Below are positions 1 to 7,650 of a stretch of 15,355 nt of DNA, piece by piece. This stretch comes from an uncultured Oscillospiraceae bacterium. GTDB lineage: Bacteria > Bacillota > Clostridia > Oscillospirales > Acutalibacteraceae. The stretch is taken from NCBI GenBank assembly GCA_902490145.1, contig CABUCT010000015.1, positions 1-15,355 of the forward strand. The letters are read 5' to 3'. The notes below the pieces were generated by a model, which saw nothing but the letters and a program-made list of their open reading frames with translations, was not told where the DNA came from and ran no database searches. Position 1 is the first letter of the stretch. Every line of letters begins with the position of its first letter. The translations under genes and the position numbers were made by a program.

Positions 1-376
1 CCTCAAGAGCGATCGGAGTAATATCATCATTTTCAGGTGTTGCTGTTGATGCAGGAACAGGAGTAACAGCAGGAGCGGAAGTTTCAGGTGCAGGGGCAGC
101 CTCCTTCTTTACGGGAAGAAGATCTGAAAAATCCTCGCCTTTTTTGCCCACAATAGCGATAGTTTCGGTAATCGGAACAGTTTCGTCTTCTTTAGCGATA
201 ATTTTGAGAACTTCACCTTCGGCAGTACTGTCAATTTGAATGGTATTTTTATCAGTTTCCATTTCAAAAATCGGCTGACCTATTTTAACGGTGTCGCCTT
301 CCTTTACCAGCCATTTGGTGATAGTGCCTTCGGTCATTTGCAGACCTTGTTTAGGCATAATAATTTTTTCTGCCAT
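1..376 (-). CDS. Dihydrolipoamide acyltransferase (E2), N-terminal part, cut by window edge
   Basis: Only the first 125 residues are present; the gene continues past the left edge. Residues 1-77 form a biotinyl/lipoyl domain that begins MAEKIIMPKQGLQMTEGT and carries the lipoyl-lysine motif ETDK (Lys43). An Ala/Pro/Thr-rich flexible linker follows from about residue 90 to 115, as is typical before the peripheral-subunit-binding and catalytic domains of E2 proteins. E2 proteins take the acyl group from E1 on the lipoyl arm and pass it to CoA in the cytosol. The gene follows the E1 beta gene after 20 bases, with GAAAGGAAG as ribosome binding site, so it is the E2 of the same complex. The MPK-GL-MTEGT start is common to acetoin dehydrogenase and pyruvate dehydrogenase E2 proteins, so the acyl specificity is open. 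The catalytic domain (HxxxDG) is outside the window. Confidence 0.93.
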   Translation of the reverse strand, partial: MAEKIIMPKQGLQMTEGTITKWLVKEGDTVKIGQPIFEMETDKNTIQIDSTAEGEVLKIIAKEDETVPITETIAIVGKKGEDFSDLLPVKKEAAPAPETSAPAVTPVPASTATPENDDITPIALE

Positions 377-396
377 GATCTATCTTCCTTTCTGAC

Positions 397-1377
397 TTAT
401 TTGTAAAGGGTACGTTTTACAGCGGTAATGATATCCTGCGGCTGTGGAACAACAGCATTTTCAAGACCGAGATTGAAGGGCAGAGGACATTGTTTTGCAC
501 CAAGACGCTCAATTGGAGCATCAAGATAACAGAAAGCCTGCTCATAAAGCTGTGAAGAAATTTCAGCACCGACGCCGCAAGTTCTATGTGCTTCATGAAC
601 AACAACAGCACGTCCGGTCTTTTTAACCGACTCGCTCAAAAGCTCTATATCAAGCGGAACGAGGGTTCTTGGATCTATAACTTCGATTTCAATGCCCTCT
701 TTGCTGAGCTCTTTAGCAGCGTCGAGAGCCTTTTTAACATAGGTGTGAGTTGCGATAACAGTGCAGTCCTTACCTTCACGGAAGACACGGCCTTTGCCCC
801 ATGGAATCATAAAGTTGGGATCATCCGGAACTTCTGATTTAGTAGTATAAAGGGCCTTATGCTCGATCATGATTGTAGGATTGTCATCGCGGATAGCGGC
901 ACGGAGAAGTCCGGCAGCATCTTCCGGGGTTGAAGGCATTGCAACTTTAAGACCGGGGAAGTGCATAAACAGAGTTTCAAGGCTTTGTGAGTGTGTGGCG
1001 GCATTTCCGCGTCCTACGCCTTGTTGACCACGGATAACAAGCGGAACTTTGGCCTTTCCGCCAAAGATGTATCTGGTTTTAGCGACCTGATTTATAATAG
1101 AATCGGCGGCAACCAATGAAAAGTCCATATACATGAGTTCTACGATTGGTCTCATACCGGCACATGCAGCACCAAGTCCGGCACTTACAAATCCTGCTTC
1201 GGAAATAGGAGTGTTGCGAACTCTGTCAACACCGAATTCATCGGCCAGTCCTCTTGTAGCACCGAAGATGCCTCCGAGTACTTCAATGTCTTCGCCCATT
1301 ACGAAAACTTTTTCGTCACGACGCATTTCTTCGGCGGTGACATCTCTTATAGCCTGAACATAGCTTTTTTTACTCAT
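397..1377 (-). CDS. ThDP-dependent dehydrogenase E1 component, beta subunit (acetoin/2-oxoacid dehydrogenase type)
   Basis: The 326-residue protein is a full-length E1 beta subunit, which pairs with E1 alpha to form the ThDP site that decarboxylates a 2-oxoacid or cleaves acetoin. Visible family motifs are GEDIEVLGGIFG (28-39), TPISEAGF with the ThDP-activating Glu60, MYMDF, RYIFGGKAKVP (102-112), THSQSLE with His129, and PGLKV. The C-terminal transketolase-like domain includes IDPRTLVPLD. By eye, the FGGKA...HSQSLE...PGLKV block resembles AcoB of acetoin dehydrogenases more than classical PdhB; this is an impression, not an alignment. Its ATG overlaps the stop of the alpha gene by one base (TAATG), so the two are probably translationally coupled at 1:1. 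The E2 gene follows immediately. Confidence 0.93.
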   Translation of the reverse strand: MSKKSYVQAIRDVTAEEMRRDEKVFVMGEDIEVLGGIFGATRGLADEFGVDRVRNTPISEAGFVSAGLGAACAGMRPIVELMYMDFSLVAADSIINQVAKTRYIFGGKAKVPLVIRGQQGVGRGNAATHSQSLETLFMHFPGLKVAMPSTPEDAAGLLRAAIRDDNPTIMIEHKALYTTKSEVPDDPNFMIPWGKGRVFREGKDCTVIATHTYVKKALDAAKELSKEGIEIEVIDPRTLVPLDIELLSESVKKTGRAVVVHEAHRTCGVGAEISSQLYEQAFCYLDAPIERLGAKQCPLPFNLGLENAVVPQPQDIITAVKRTLYK

Positions 1378-2342
1378 TATGCATCAGCCTCCTCAAAGAA
1401 TACACCTTCAAGTACGGTGTTAGGATCGGGTTCAGGACTGTTCATAGCAAATTCAACAGCCTTTGCAATTGCATCGGTTGCTTTAGCTTCGATAGCATCC
1501 ACTTCAGCCTCGTTCATACCGTCTGAAATAAGCTTTTCCTTAAGACGTTTAATCGGACATTTTTCACGCCATGAATTAACTTCCTCACGGGAACGGTATG
1601 GCTGAGGATCTCCGGTCCAGTGACCCATGATACGATATGTTTTGCACTCAATAAGTGTAGGTCCTTCGCCGTTTCTTGCACGGTCGATAGCCTCTTTTGC
1701 AACTTTTGCAATAGCTTCAACATCATTTCCGTCAACAGTATAACCTGGCATATCATATGCTTTGGCACGAACAGAAATATCCTTAACAGAGGTGCTTTGC
1801 CATTGAGGAACACTGATTCCATAGCCATTGTTTTCACAGACGAAAATAACCGGAAGCTTCCAAACTGAAGCAAGGTTCATTGCTTCATGGAAAACACCTT
1901 CATTAGTTGCACCGTCACCAAAGAAAGATACGGCAACACGGCCATTATTTTGCATTTTACTTGCAAGAGCAGCACCAACTGCGATCGGAACACCTCCGGC
2001 AACAATTGCATTGGCACCGAGATTTCCGGAATCAACATCTGCTATATGCATTGAACCGCCACGTCCGCAGCAGTATCCGTCCTGACGACCCATAAGCTCT
2101 GCAAGAGCTTTTCCGGGATCTGCACCTTTTGCAAGGCAGTGACCGTGACCGCGGTGAGTACTTGCAATGTAATCATCCGGATTAAGAAGTTCACAGACGG
2201 TTGCAGGCACAGCTTCTTCTCCGATGCAAAGATGCACCGAGCCACGCAGTACATTTTCCTCAAAGAATTTGAGGGCCTGTTCTTCAAACTTGCGGATAAC
2301 ATTCATCATGTAGTAGACATTACATAACTGTTTTTTATCCAT
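1377..2342 (-). CDS. ThDP-dependent dehydrogenase E1 component, alpha subunit (acetoin/2-oxoacid dehydrogenase type)
   Basis: The 321-residue protein has the usual length of E1 alpha. The ThDP/Mg motif runs from GDGATNEG (142-149) to NN (171-172). Other family signatures are RGSVHLCIGEEAVP (33-46), STHRGHGH (61-68), and GRGGSMHIAD (93-102). It binds ThDP together with E1 beta and generates the acyl (or hydroxyethyl) group passed to E2-lipoate. Near the C-terminus the usual YRxxGHSxxD loop reads YRIMGHWTGDPQPYR, with Trp in place of Ser after GH; I believe a branch of TPP-dependent dehydrogenases has GH[FW]-GDP here. The start has an AAAGGAC ribosome binding site. The gene lies 14 bases after the SucD-like gene and overlaps the beta gene by one base. 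Acetoin dehydrogenase is a reasonable guess; pyruvate dehydrogenase or a related 2-oxoacid dehydrogenase is not excluded. Confidence 0.93.
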   Translation of the reverse strand: MDKKQLCNVYYMMNVIRKFEEQALKFFEENVLRGSVHLCIGEEAVPATVCELLNPDDYIASTHRGHGHCLAKGADPGKALAELMGRQDGYCCGRGGSMHIADVDSGNLGANAIVAGGVPIAVGAALASKMQNNGRVAVSFFGDGATNEGVFHEAMNLASVWKLPVIFVCENNGYGISVPQWQSTSVKDISVRAKAYDMPGYTVDGNDVEAIAKVAKEAIDRARNGEGPTLIECKTYRIMGHWTGDPQPYRSREEVNSWREKCPIKRLKEKLISDGMNEAEVDAIEAKATDAIAKAVEFAMNSPEPDPNTVLEGVFFEEADA

Positions 2343-2356
2343 GTGATTCAGTCCTT

Positions 2357-3232
2357 TTAATAATTTATGGTTTTAAGAATTTCAACAATATGTGTAGTGG
2401 TGTCGGCAATATGAGCACCGGCTTCGGACAAAACTTTTTCTTTGTTTTGTGCACTGCCTGAACCGTCAGCTCCGACGATGGCACCGGCATGTCCCATGCT
2501 TTTTCCTTTTGGAGCATTTTTACCGGCGATACAAGCCACAACAGGTTTTGTGAATTTTCCGGCTTTAATGTATTCAGCAACCTTTTCTTCTTCGTCTCCT
2601 CCGATTTCGCCGATGATAACAAGAGCTTTGGTTTCAGGATCATTTTCAAAGAGGGGAAGGAGGTCAACAAATGTGCTTCCGGGAATCATATCTCCGCCTA
2701 CACCGATACATGTGCTTTGACCGATTCCTGCATTTGACATCATAAATACTGTTTCATAGCAGTTTGTAGCACTTCTGGACATAATACCGACATTTCCGGG
2801 GAGAAAAATACGATGTGCCATGAATCCGGCTTTGCTTTTACCGGGAGAGATAACACCGAAAGAGTTAGGCCCGATAACGGTTGCACCGTAATATTTGCCA
2901 ACATGATATACCTCAAGCATATCTTGTACAGGAACGTGCTCCGCGATAGTAATAACAAGTTTTATTCCGGCACGGATGGCTTCAAGAGCACTTGCCTTTG
3001 TGAATTTTGCAGGAACGAAGATAACAGTAGCATTTGCACCGGTTTTTTCAACAGCTTCTTTAACAGTGTTGAATACCGGAACACCGAAAACTTCCTGACC
3101 GCCTTTGCCGGGAGTAACTCCTCCGACTACATTTGTGCCGTATTCGAGCATTTGCTCGGTATGGAATGTACCTTCACGGCCGGTGATACCCTGAACGAGT
3201 AATTTTGTATCTTTGTTTACGAGAACGCTCAT
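2357..3232 (-). CDS. sucD: ADP-forming acyl-CoA ligase, alpha subunit (SucD-like)
   Basis: The 291-residue protein matches the succinyl-CoA synthetase alpha subunit along its whole length. It has a CoA-binding Rossmann domain (GITGREGTFH, VGGVTPGKGG), the active-site Glu209 in IGEIGG, and the phospho-histidine His248 in MGHAGAI. The enzyme interconverts acyl-CoA + ADP + Pi and acid + CoA + ATP. Two segments that contact the acyl group in true SucD are altered. E. coli GPNCPGV is GPNSFGV here (Ser124-Phe125), and the very conserved SRSGTLTYE is SRSATNCYE (152-160). This suggests an acid other than succinate; sulfoacetate-CoA ligases of the SqwKL kind are a known precedent for such a switch. 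The symbol therefore records homology only. Its ATG overlaps the stop of the beta gene by one base. Confidence 0.9.
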   Translation of the reverse strand: MSVLVNKDTKLLVQGITGREGTFHTEQMLEYGTNVVGGVTPGKGGQEVFGVPVFNTVKEAVEKTGANATVIFVPAKFTKASALEAIRAGIKLVITIAEHVPVQDMLEVYHVGKYYGATVIGPNSFGVISPGKSKAGFMAHRIFLPGNVGIMSRSATNCYETVFMMSNAGIGQSTCIGVGGDMIPGSTFVDLLPLFENDPETKALVIIGEIGGDEEEKVAEYIKAGKFTKPVVACIAGKNAPKGKSMGHAGAIVGADGSGSAQNKEKVLSEAGAHIADTTTHIVEILKTINY

Positions 3233-4368
3233 TAGTTCGCACCTCCGTTTACGATTGCGTCAACTCCTGAAATAAGTCCGTCAGCATAAATAACATTGTC
3301 AAGATCGCTGATAATTTCAAGACCTTTATCCTTATTAGTTCCTTCAAATCGAACAACGACAGGGTGAGTAACTCCGTCCTCTTTAACAGCAAGATGAATT
3401 CCGCCTGCAACCTCGTCACAGCGTGTGATTCCTCCGAATATGTTAATAAACAGTTGTTTTGCACCGGGGGTGGAGAAAAGAATGCGGACAGCATGACGAA
3501 TACGGTCACTTGTTGCACCGCCGCCGAGATCGAGAACTGCGGCAACCTTACGTCCTTTGCGTGCAAGATGGTCAATGCAGGACATAAGCATTCCGGAACC
3601 GTTACTCATAACGACAACATCGCCTTCAGGATCACAAGGAATGTAGAGGAAATTATAACTTGCGGCTTCTTTTATAAGCGGATCGGTGAGAGATTCTTTT
3701 TTAAGGTCAAGAAGATCGGGCTGAAGAGCTACACCACTGTCGTCGATAACGACCTTAGCATCAAGAGCAACAAGATTGTCTTCATCATTTACGACAAGCG
3801 GATTTATCTCTGCGAGTGTGCAATAACGCTTTTTGCAAAGAGCATAAAGCTTTGCAATGATTGAAGAAAGCTGTTTGCTTTGATTGAAATTCAGTCCGGC
3901 TTTTGTACCGAGATAAAGACCGTCTTCAGGAAGAAAACCTAGCAGTGGATCAATAGCTATTTTGAAGATTTTATCGGGATCGGTCTTTGCTGTTTGTTCA
4001 ATGTCCATACCGCCGCAGGGAGAAAAAATTATGATGTGATGCTTAGTATTGCGGTCGAGCATGATGGAAAGATACATTTCACTTTTGATTTCGGTTTTGG
4101 AAACAATCATTAATTTTTTAACGATGTGTCCTTTAATATCCATTCCTAAAATATTTTTTGCGTGAGTGTATATTTCTTCTTTTGTATCGGCAAGTTTTAC
4201 TCCGCCGAGTTTTCCGCGGCCGCCGGTTTCAACCTGTGCTTTAACAACCGCAGGTACGGGAAGATCAAGGCTGTCTAATTCTTCAATAGAATTAACGGTT
4301 ATTCCCTGAGGAACCGGCAATCCACCTTCAGCGAAAAGTTCGCGGGCTTTATATTCCATTAAGTTCAT
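3232..4368 (-). CDS. sucC: ADP-forming acyl-CoA ligase, beta subunit (SucC-like)
   Basis: The 378-residue protein is close in length to E. coli SucC (388). It begins with the family start MNLMEYKARELF. The ATP-grasp domain includes VVKAQVETGGRGKLGGVKL (41-59), SPCGGMDIEQ (116-125), and LAEINPLVV (185-193). The C-terminal ligase domain carries SNGSGM (255-260), LDLGGGAT (279-286), and INIFGGITRCD (308-318). It binds ADP/ATP and Mg and works with the alpha subunit encoded next. Its position right after the acylating aldehyde dehydrogenase suggests that it converts that enzyme's acyl-CoA product to free acid with ATP gain; the reverse, acid activation, is also possible. GGIVRCD of E. coli is GGITRCD here, a possible substrate-related change. 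The Shine-Dalgarno sequence is modest (AAAGGAA, about 11 bases before ATG). Confidence 0.9.
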   Translation of the reverse strand: MNLMEYKARELFAEGGLPVPQGITVNSIEELDSLDLPVPAVVKAQVETGGRGKLGGVKLADTKEEIYTHAKNILGMDIKGHIVKKLMIVSKTEIKSEMYLSIMLDRNTKHHIIIFSPCGGMDIEQTAKTDPDKIFKIAIDPLLGFLPEDGLYLGTKAGLNFNQSKQLSSIIAKLYALCKKRYCTLAEINPLVVNDEDNLVALDAKVVIDDSGVALQPDLLDLKKESLTDPLIKEAASYNFLYIPCDPEGDVVVMSNGSGMLMSCIDHLARKGRKVAAVLDLGGGATSDRIRHAVRILFSTPGAKQLFINIFGGITRCDEVAGGIHLAVKEDGVTHPVVVRFEGTNKDKGLEIISDLDNVIYADGLISGVDAIVNGGAN

Positions 4369-4393
4369 AAAAAACTTTTCCTTTCGACTTTAA

Positions 4394-5740
4394 TTATCCC
4401 CAGATCTCATCGTCGGAGGGCTGAGTTTTACCGTTTTCATAAGCAACACGGGTGATGTTAAGGAAACAACGATAGTTAAGATTTTCAGAGATGCTGTTGT
4501 TGCCCCAAGAACCGCACCCGAGAGTTGTTGTTGGAGAAAGACCGTTAGAGAAAGCACCGCCGTTCATGGTTGAGCAAACTTGGTTGATCAGTACACGGCA
4601 AACAGTTGCATGTTCACCGATGAATTCTGCGTGTTCTTTGGTATTGGTGTGAAGGCTTACTGAATGTCCGCGGCCTTCAACATCAAGGTTTGCCTGAGCA
4701 ATTCTCAGAGCATCTTTGATGTCGGTATAACGATAGGTTGAAATAACCGGACACATTTTTTCCTTTGAGAAAAGATCATCTTTTCCGCAGCCGTCAGCTT
4801 CAACAAGGATAACCTTTGTGTCGGCGGGAACATTAAGTCCTGCAATTTCAGCAATCTTCTGAACACCTTGACCGACAAGTTTCTTATTCATAACTCCTTC
4901 CGGGAAGAGAGCTTCACGAAGCTTTTGCTTTTCATCAGCAGTGTTTATAAAGTAGCATCCGTTTTTGACTAATGCATTAATAACGGTGTCATAATTGTTT
5001 TCCTGAGCAATAACAGTCTGTTCACCAGAGCAGATGATACCGTTATCAAAGCTGCGTCCTGCAACAATTTTTGCGGCAGCTGCTTCAAAATCAACATCGC
5101 TGTCAACAATACACTGTACATTACCTGCACCAACGCCGAAAGCGGGTTTTCCGCTTGAATATGCAGCACGAACCATTCCCATACCACCGGTAGCAACAAC
5201 TACATCAACTGCATGCATGAGCTGTGCTGAAAGATCAGAGGTGGGTTCTTCAATATATTGAATTGTATTTTCGGGAGCACCGAGAGCAGTAATTCTTTTA
5301 ATAATTTCATCAAGTACGATTTTGTTTGCTTTCTTTGCACGTGGATGCGGAGCAACAATGATGGTGTTTCTGCCTTTAATTGCAAACATAGCATTGCACA
5401 TAGGGGTAACGATAGGATTGGTGCAAGGGGTGATTGCACCGATAACGCCGACAGGACGAGCAATCTCTGTGATGGCATTTTCTTCGTCACGTTTAATTAC
5501 GCCGACAGATTTCTTTCCCTTAAGGCTGTTCCAGATGATTCTGGATTTACCCTGGTTCTTTTTGACCTTGTCTTCATAAACGCCCATGCCGGTTTCTTCA
5601 ACGGCAAGTTTTGCATAATACTCAGCATTGTCAAAAACAGTTTTACCGATCTCACGGACGATAGCATCGATCTTTTCCTGTGAGAAAGTTTCCAGCTCTT
5701 TGCCGGCGATGCGGGATTTTTCGATCATTTCGTTAATCAT
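4394..5740 (-). CDS. CoA-acylating aldehyde dehydrogenase
   Basis: The 448-residue protein is an NAD(P)-dependent aldehyde dehydrogenase of the CoA-acylating class (EutE/PduP, succinate-semialdehyde SucD and sulfoacetaldehyde SauS/SqwD relatives). It has TPCTNP with the catalytic-site Asn108, ATGGMGMV in the cofactor region, and the nucleophile Cys237 in FDNGIICSGEQ. The C-terminus has TTTLGCGSWGNNSISENL, a block I associate with the acylating group that includes sulfoacetaldehyde dehydrogenases. It would convert an aldehyde + CoA + NAD(P)+ to acyl-CoA. There is no N-terminal encapsulation extension and no shell gene nearby, so it is probably cytosolic and not in a microcompartment. Its neighbours, zinc ADH upstream and SucCD-like ligase downstream, make an alcohol/aldehyde/acyl-CoA/acid module. 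GGAGG lies ahead of the ATG. The aldehyde is not identifiable from sequence. Confidence 0.92.
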   Translation of the reverse strand: MINEMIEKSRIAGKELETFSQEKIDAIVREIGKTVFDNAEYYAKLAVEETGMGVYEDKVKKNQGKSRIIWNSLKGKKSVGVIKRDEENAITEIARPVGVIGAITPCTNPIVTPMCNAMFAIKGRNTIIVAPHPRAKKANKIVLDEIIKRITALGAPENTIQYIEEPTSDLSAQLMHAVDVVVATGGMGMVRAAYSSGKPAFGVGAGNVQCIVDSDVDFEAAAAKIVAGRSFDNGIICSGEQTVIAQENNYDTVINALVKNGCYFINTADEKQKLREALFPEGVMNKKLVGQGVQKIAEIAGLNVPADTKVILVEADGCGKDDLFSKEKMCPVISTYRYTDIKDALRIAQANLDVEGRGHSVSLHTNTKEHAEFIGEHATVCRVLINQVCSTMNGGAFSNGLSPTTTLGCGSWGNNSISENLNYRCFLNITRVAYENGKTQPSDDEIWG

Positions 5741-5761
5741 TTCTTATATCCTCCAATAATA

Positions 5762-6805
5762 TCAATCAAAATCAATCATAACCTTGATTTTTTCATTGTT
5801 ATATTTACTGTTGTTTTTGAAAAATTCAAGGCAGTTATCAAATTTTACACGATGGGTGATCATTTTTTCAACACCCAAATCGTTTTTGTCAAGAATATTT
5901 TTTACAGCTTCGGCATTACCATAACATCCGGCACAACCGTGAAGATCAATTGAGTTTAAAGCCATATGGTCGATAGGCATATCCGAAATCAGTTTCTCAT
6001 AAAAAGCAAGGATTTCAACTGTTCCGTATTTCTTTGACGAGTAGATGCAGTCCGAAAGACAAGCCTGTGCACCCGATGTTTCAATCAAAAGATCTGCACC
6101 AACGCCATTGGTTATCTTTTTGATTTCCTCGATCATTGAGCATTTTGTGTTGTTTACAATGTGTGTGGCACCAAGCTCTTTAGCAACGGCAAGCTTTGAA
6201 TCTTTGCGTCCAACGCAGACAATCTTTCCCGCACCATAGTATTTTGCGAGAGCAATTGCACCCATACCTATAGCACCTGTACCGGTAACTACAACGGTAC
6301 TGTCCTTGTCAAGCTTTGTGCGTTTGAATGCTTCATAAGAAATAGAAATCGGTTCGATAAGTGCGGCAACGTCATAACTCATTGAATCGTCAATGTGATA
6401 TACGTGATATTCAGGCATGATCATATATTCAGCAAAGCATCCGTCCCAGCAATTTACCGTACCAACCGATTTTACAAAACGGCAGTCGGCATAACGGCCT
6501 TCTTTGCAGGAATCACATTTTCCGCAACTCACCCCGTTATCGCAGATAACTCGGTCACCCGGAACGAAATCTTTTACGTCTTTTCCGACTTTTTCAACGA
6601 CTCCCGACCATTCATGCCCGAAGCGAACAGGATATACAATTGAACCGTCACGGACAAACATACAGTCTCCGGTGTAGATAGCATTATCAGTGGCACAAAT
6701 ACCGGCTCTCATTACTTTTATAAGAAGCTCGTTGTCTTCGATAGGGCGAACCTCAACATCTTCAAAAACTGCATTATTTGGGGATTCAGCAATTAATGCT
6801 TTCAT
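5762..6805 (-). CDS. Zinc-dependent alcohol dehydrogenase, MDR superfamily
   Basis: The 347-residue protein is a complete medium-chain dehydrogenase. Catalytic zinc ligands are Cys37 (GICATD), His64-Glu65 (GHEWSG) and probably Glu151. The structural zinc lobe has Cys94, Cys97, Cys100 and Cys108. The Rossmann motif is GTGAIGMG (175-182). After the second beta strand the sequence reads VGRKD, with Gly199-Arg200 where NAD enzymes usually have Asp, so NADP(H) is possible. The family includes sorbitol, threonine, butanediol and other polyol or hydroxy acid dehydrogenases, and I cannot choose among them. It lies 13 bases after the MBL hydrolase gene and 21 bases before the aldehyde dehydrogenase gene. 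A strong GGAGGT site precedes its ATG. Probable role: alcohol/ketone or alcohol/aldehyde interconversion for the same pathway. Confidence 0.92.
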   Translation of the reverse strand: MKALIAESPNNAVFEDVEVRPIEDNELLIKVMRAGICATDNAIYTGDCMFVRDGSIVYPVRFGHEWSGVVEKVGKDVKDFVPGDRVICDNGVSCGKCDSCKEGRYADCRFVKSVGTVNCWDGCFAEYMIMPEYHVYHIDDSMSYDVAALIEPISISYEAFKRTKLDKDSTVVVTGTGAIGMGAIALAKYYGAGKIVCVGRKDSKLAVAKELGATHIVNNTKCSMIEEIKKITNGVGADLLIETSGAQACLSDCIYSSKKYGTVEILAFYEKLISDMPIDHMALNSIDLHGCAGCYGNAEAVKNILDKNDLGVEKMITHRVKFDNCLEFFKNNSKYNNEKIKVMIDFD

Positions 6806-6818
6806 TTAATTACCTCCG

Positions 6819-7580
6819 TTAAATGTAAATTTTTTCGCCCATCTGCATAAGGAAATAATTAATATCGGGATTTATTTCTTTCATGGCAGCGGCAAATTTA
6901 TTCGGATCTCCGCCGTGCTCGGCAAAATTCCAATAGTGACAAGGAATTGCAAGATTTGGTGTTAACTTAGAAATTACTTTTGCGGCCTCTTCGGAATCAA
7001 GGTTTCCAAAAGCACCGTTAATAGGCAGAATAAGCAAATCACAATTTTTAATAAACGGATTTTCAAGCAAATCCTCGCGATAGCAAGTATCACCCATTAT
7101 ATAGATCTTTTTGCCCTCTGCTTCGATAACTAATCCCAGAGCATCCGGAGCAAGCTCGCCATGGTCACAGGGAACAGCAGTAATCGTAAAAGCACCGTCG
7201 GTGTATTTGTCTCCCACTTTCATATATGTAATCTGCTCGTCACGGAGGGAAAGCCTTTCGGCTTCAGCCTTAACATCGAAAGCAGCCAACATCTTTGTTT
7301 TTGGATTTGAAAGAAGAGTGGGTACGCTGTCAACGTCAAAGTGATCATAGTGTGCGTGGCTTGAAACCACATAATCAAAAATAAATTCATCGGCAGACAT
7401 TATTTTGGGCATAAGCCTTTTAAAGCCAAAATAACGTTCGCAGCAATCAGAAAGATAAAGGTCAAGAGCAAGAGTGGTTCCATCCGGAAACTTAAAGGCA
7501 AATCCCGCCTGACCCATGGCAAAAACAGCAATCGAACCGTTTTTGACGGTTGATGAAGCAATGTTTTCGGATATTTTCAT
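6819..7580 (-). CDS. Metallo-beta-lactamase-fold hydrolase, UlaG-like
   Basis: The 253-residue protein has the MBL-fold metal motif HAHYDH (His75, His77, Asp79, His80), plus His140 (PCDHGE), Asp164 (MGDTC) and His215 (IPCHYWNF). The spacing and the LILPINGAFGN segment fit the UlaG group, whose founding member is the L-ascorbate 6-phosphate lactonase, and the related broad MBL_fold hydrolases. In this operon a lactonase or similar hydrolase for an oxidised sugar-like intermediate is plausible, but that is inferred from context. There is no signal peptide, so it should be cytosolic. The ATG at 7580 is supported by AAAGGAG 10 bases upstream. A strong stem-loop sits in the 70-base gap between this gene and the SDR gene. 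Confidence 0.88.
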   Translation of the reverse strand: MKISENIASSTVKNGSIAVFAMGQAGFAFKFPDGTTLALDLYLSDCCERYFGFKRLMPKIMSADEFIFDYVVSSHAHYDHFDVDSVPTLLSNPKTKMLAAFDVKAEAERLSLRDEQITYMKVGDKYTDGAFTITAVPCDHGELAPDALGLVIEAEGKKIYIMGDTCYREDLLENPFIKNCDLLILPINGAFGNLDSEEAAKVISKLTPNLAIPCHYWNFAEHGGDPNKFAAAMKEINPDINYFLMQMGEKIYI

Positions 7581-7608
7581 AAGGGTTAAACTCCTTTATT
7601 AACGCACT

Positions 7609-7642
7609 AAAGCGGCTGTACCGATGCTGGTACAGCCACTTT
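7609..7642 (-). other. Intercistronic stem-loop between SDR and MBL genes
   Basis: A 14-bp stem (one G-U pair) with a 6-base loop is formed by 7609-7622 and 7629-7642; the core GGCTGTACC/GGTACAGCC is perfect over 9 bp. On the minus-strand transcript it is not followed by a run of U, so it does not look like a complete intrinsic terminator. On the plus strand it is followed by ACTTTTATTGTTTTT, but no plus-strand gene ends here. It may protect or mark an mRNA processing point, giving the first gene a different level from the rest of the operon. Confidence 0.75.
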
Positions 7643-7650
7643 TATTGTTT

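Noticed and set aside
3364..3864. Open reading frame of 166 codons on the plus strand opposite the SucC-like gene.
   Set aside because: It is antisense to a clearly conserved gene, has no ribosome binding site, and its translation resembles no family I know.
4394..5740. Bacterial microcompartment locus, suggested by the EutE/PduP-like aldehyde dehydrogenase.
   Set aside because: No shell protein genes in the window and no encapsulation extension on the enzyme, which starts directly with the catalytic domain.
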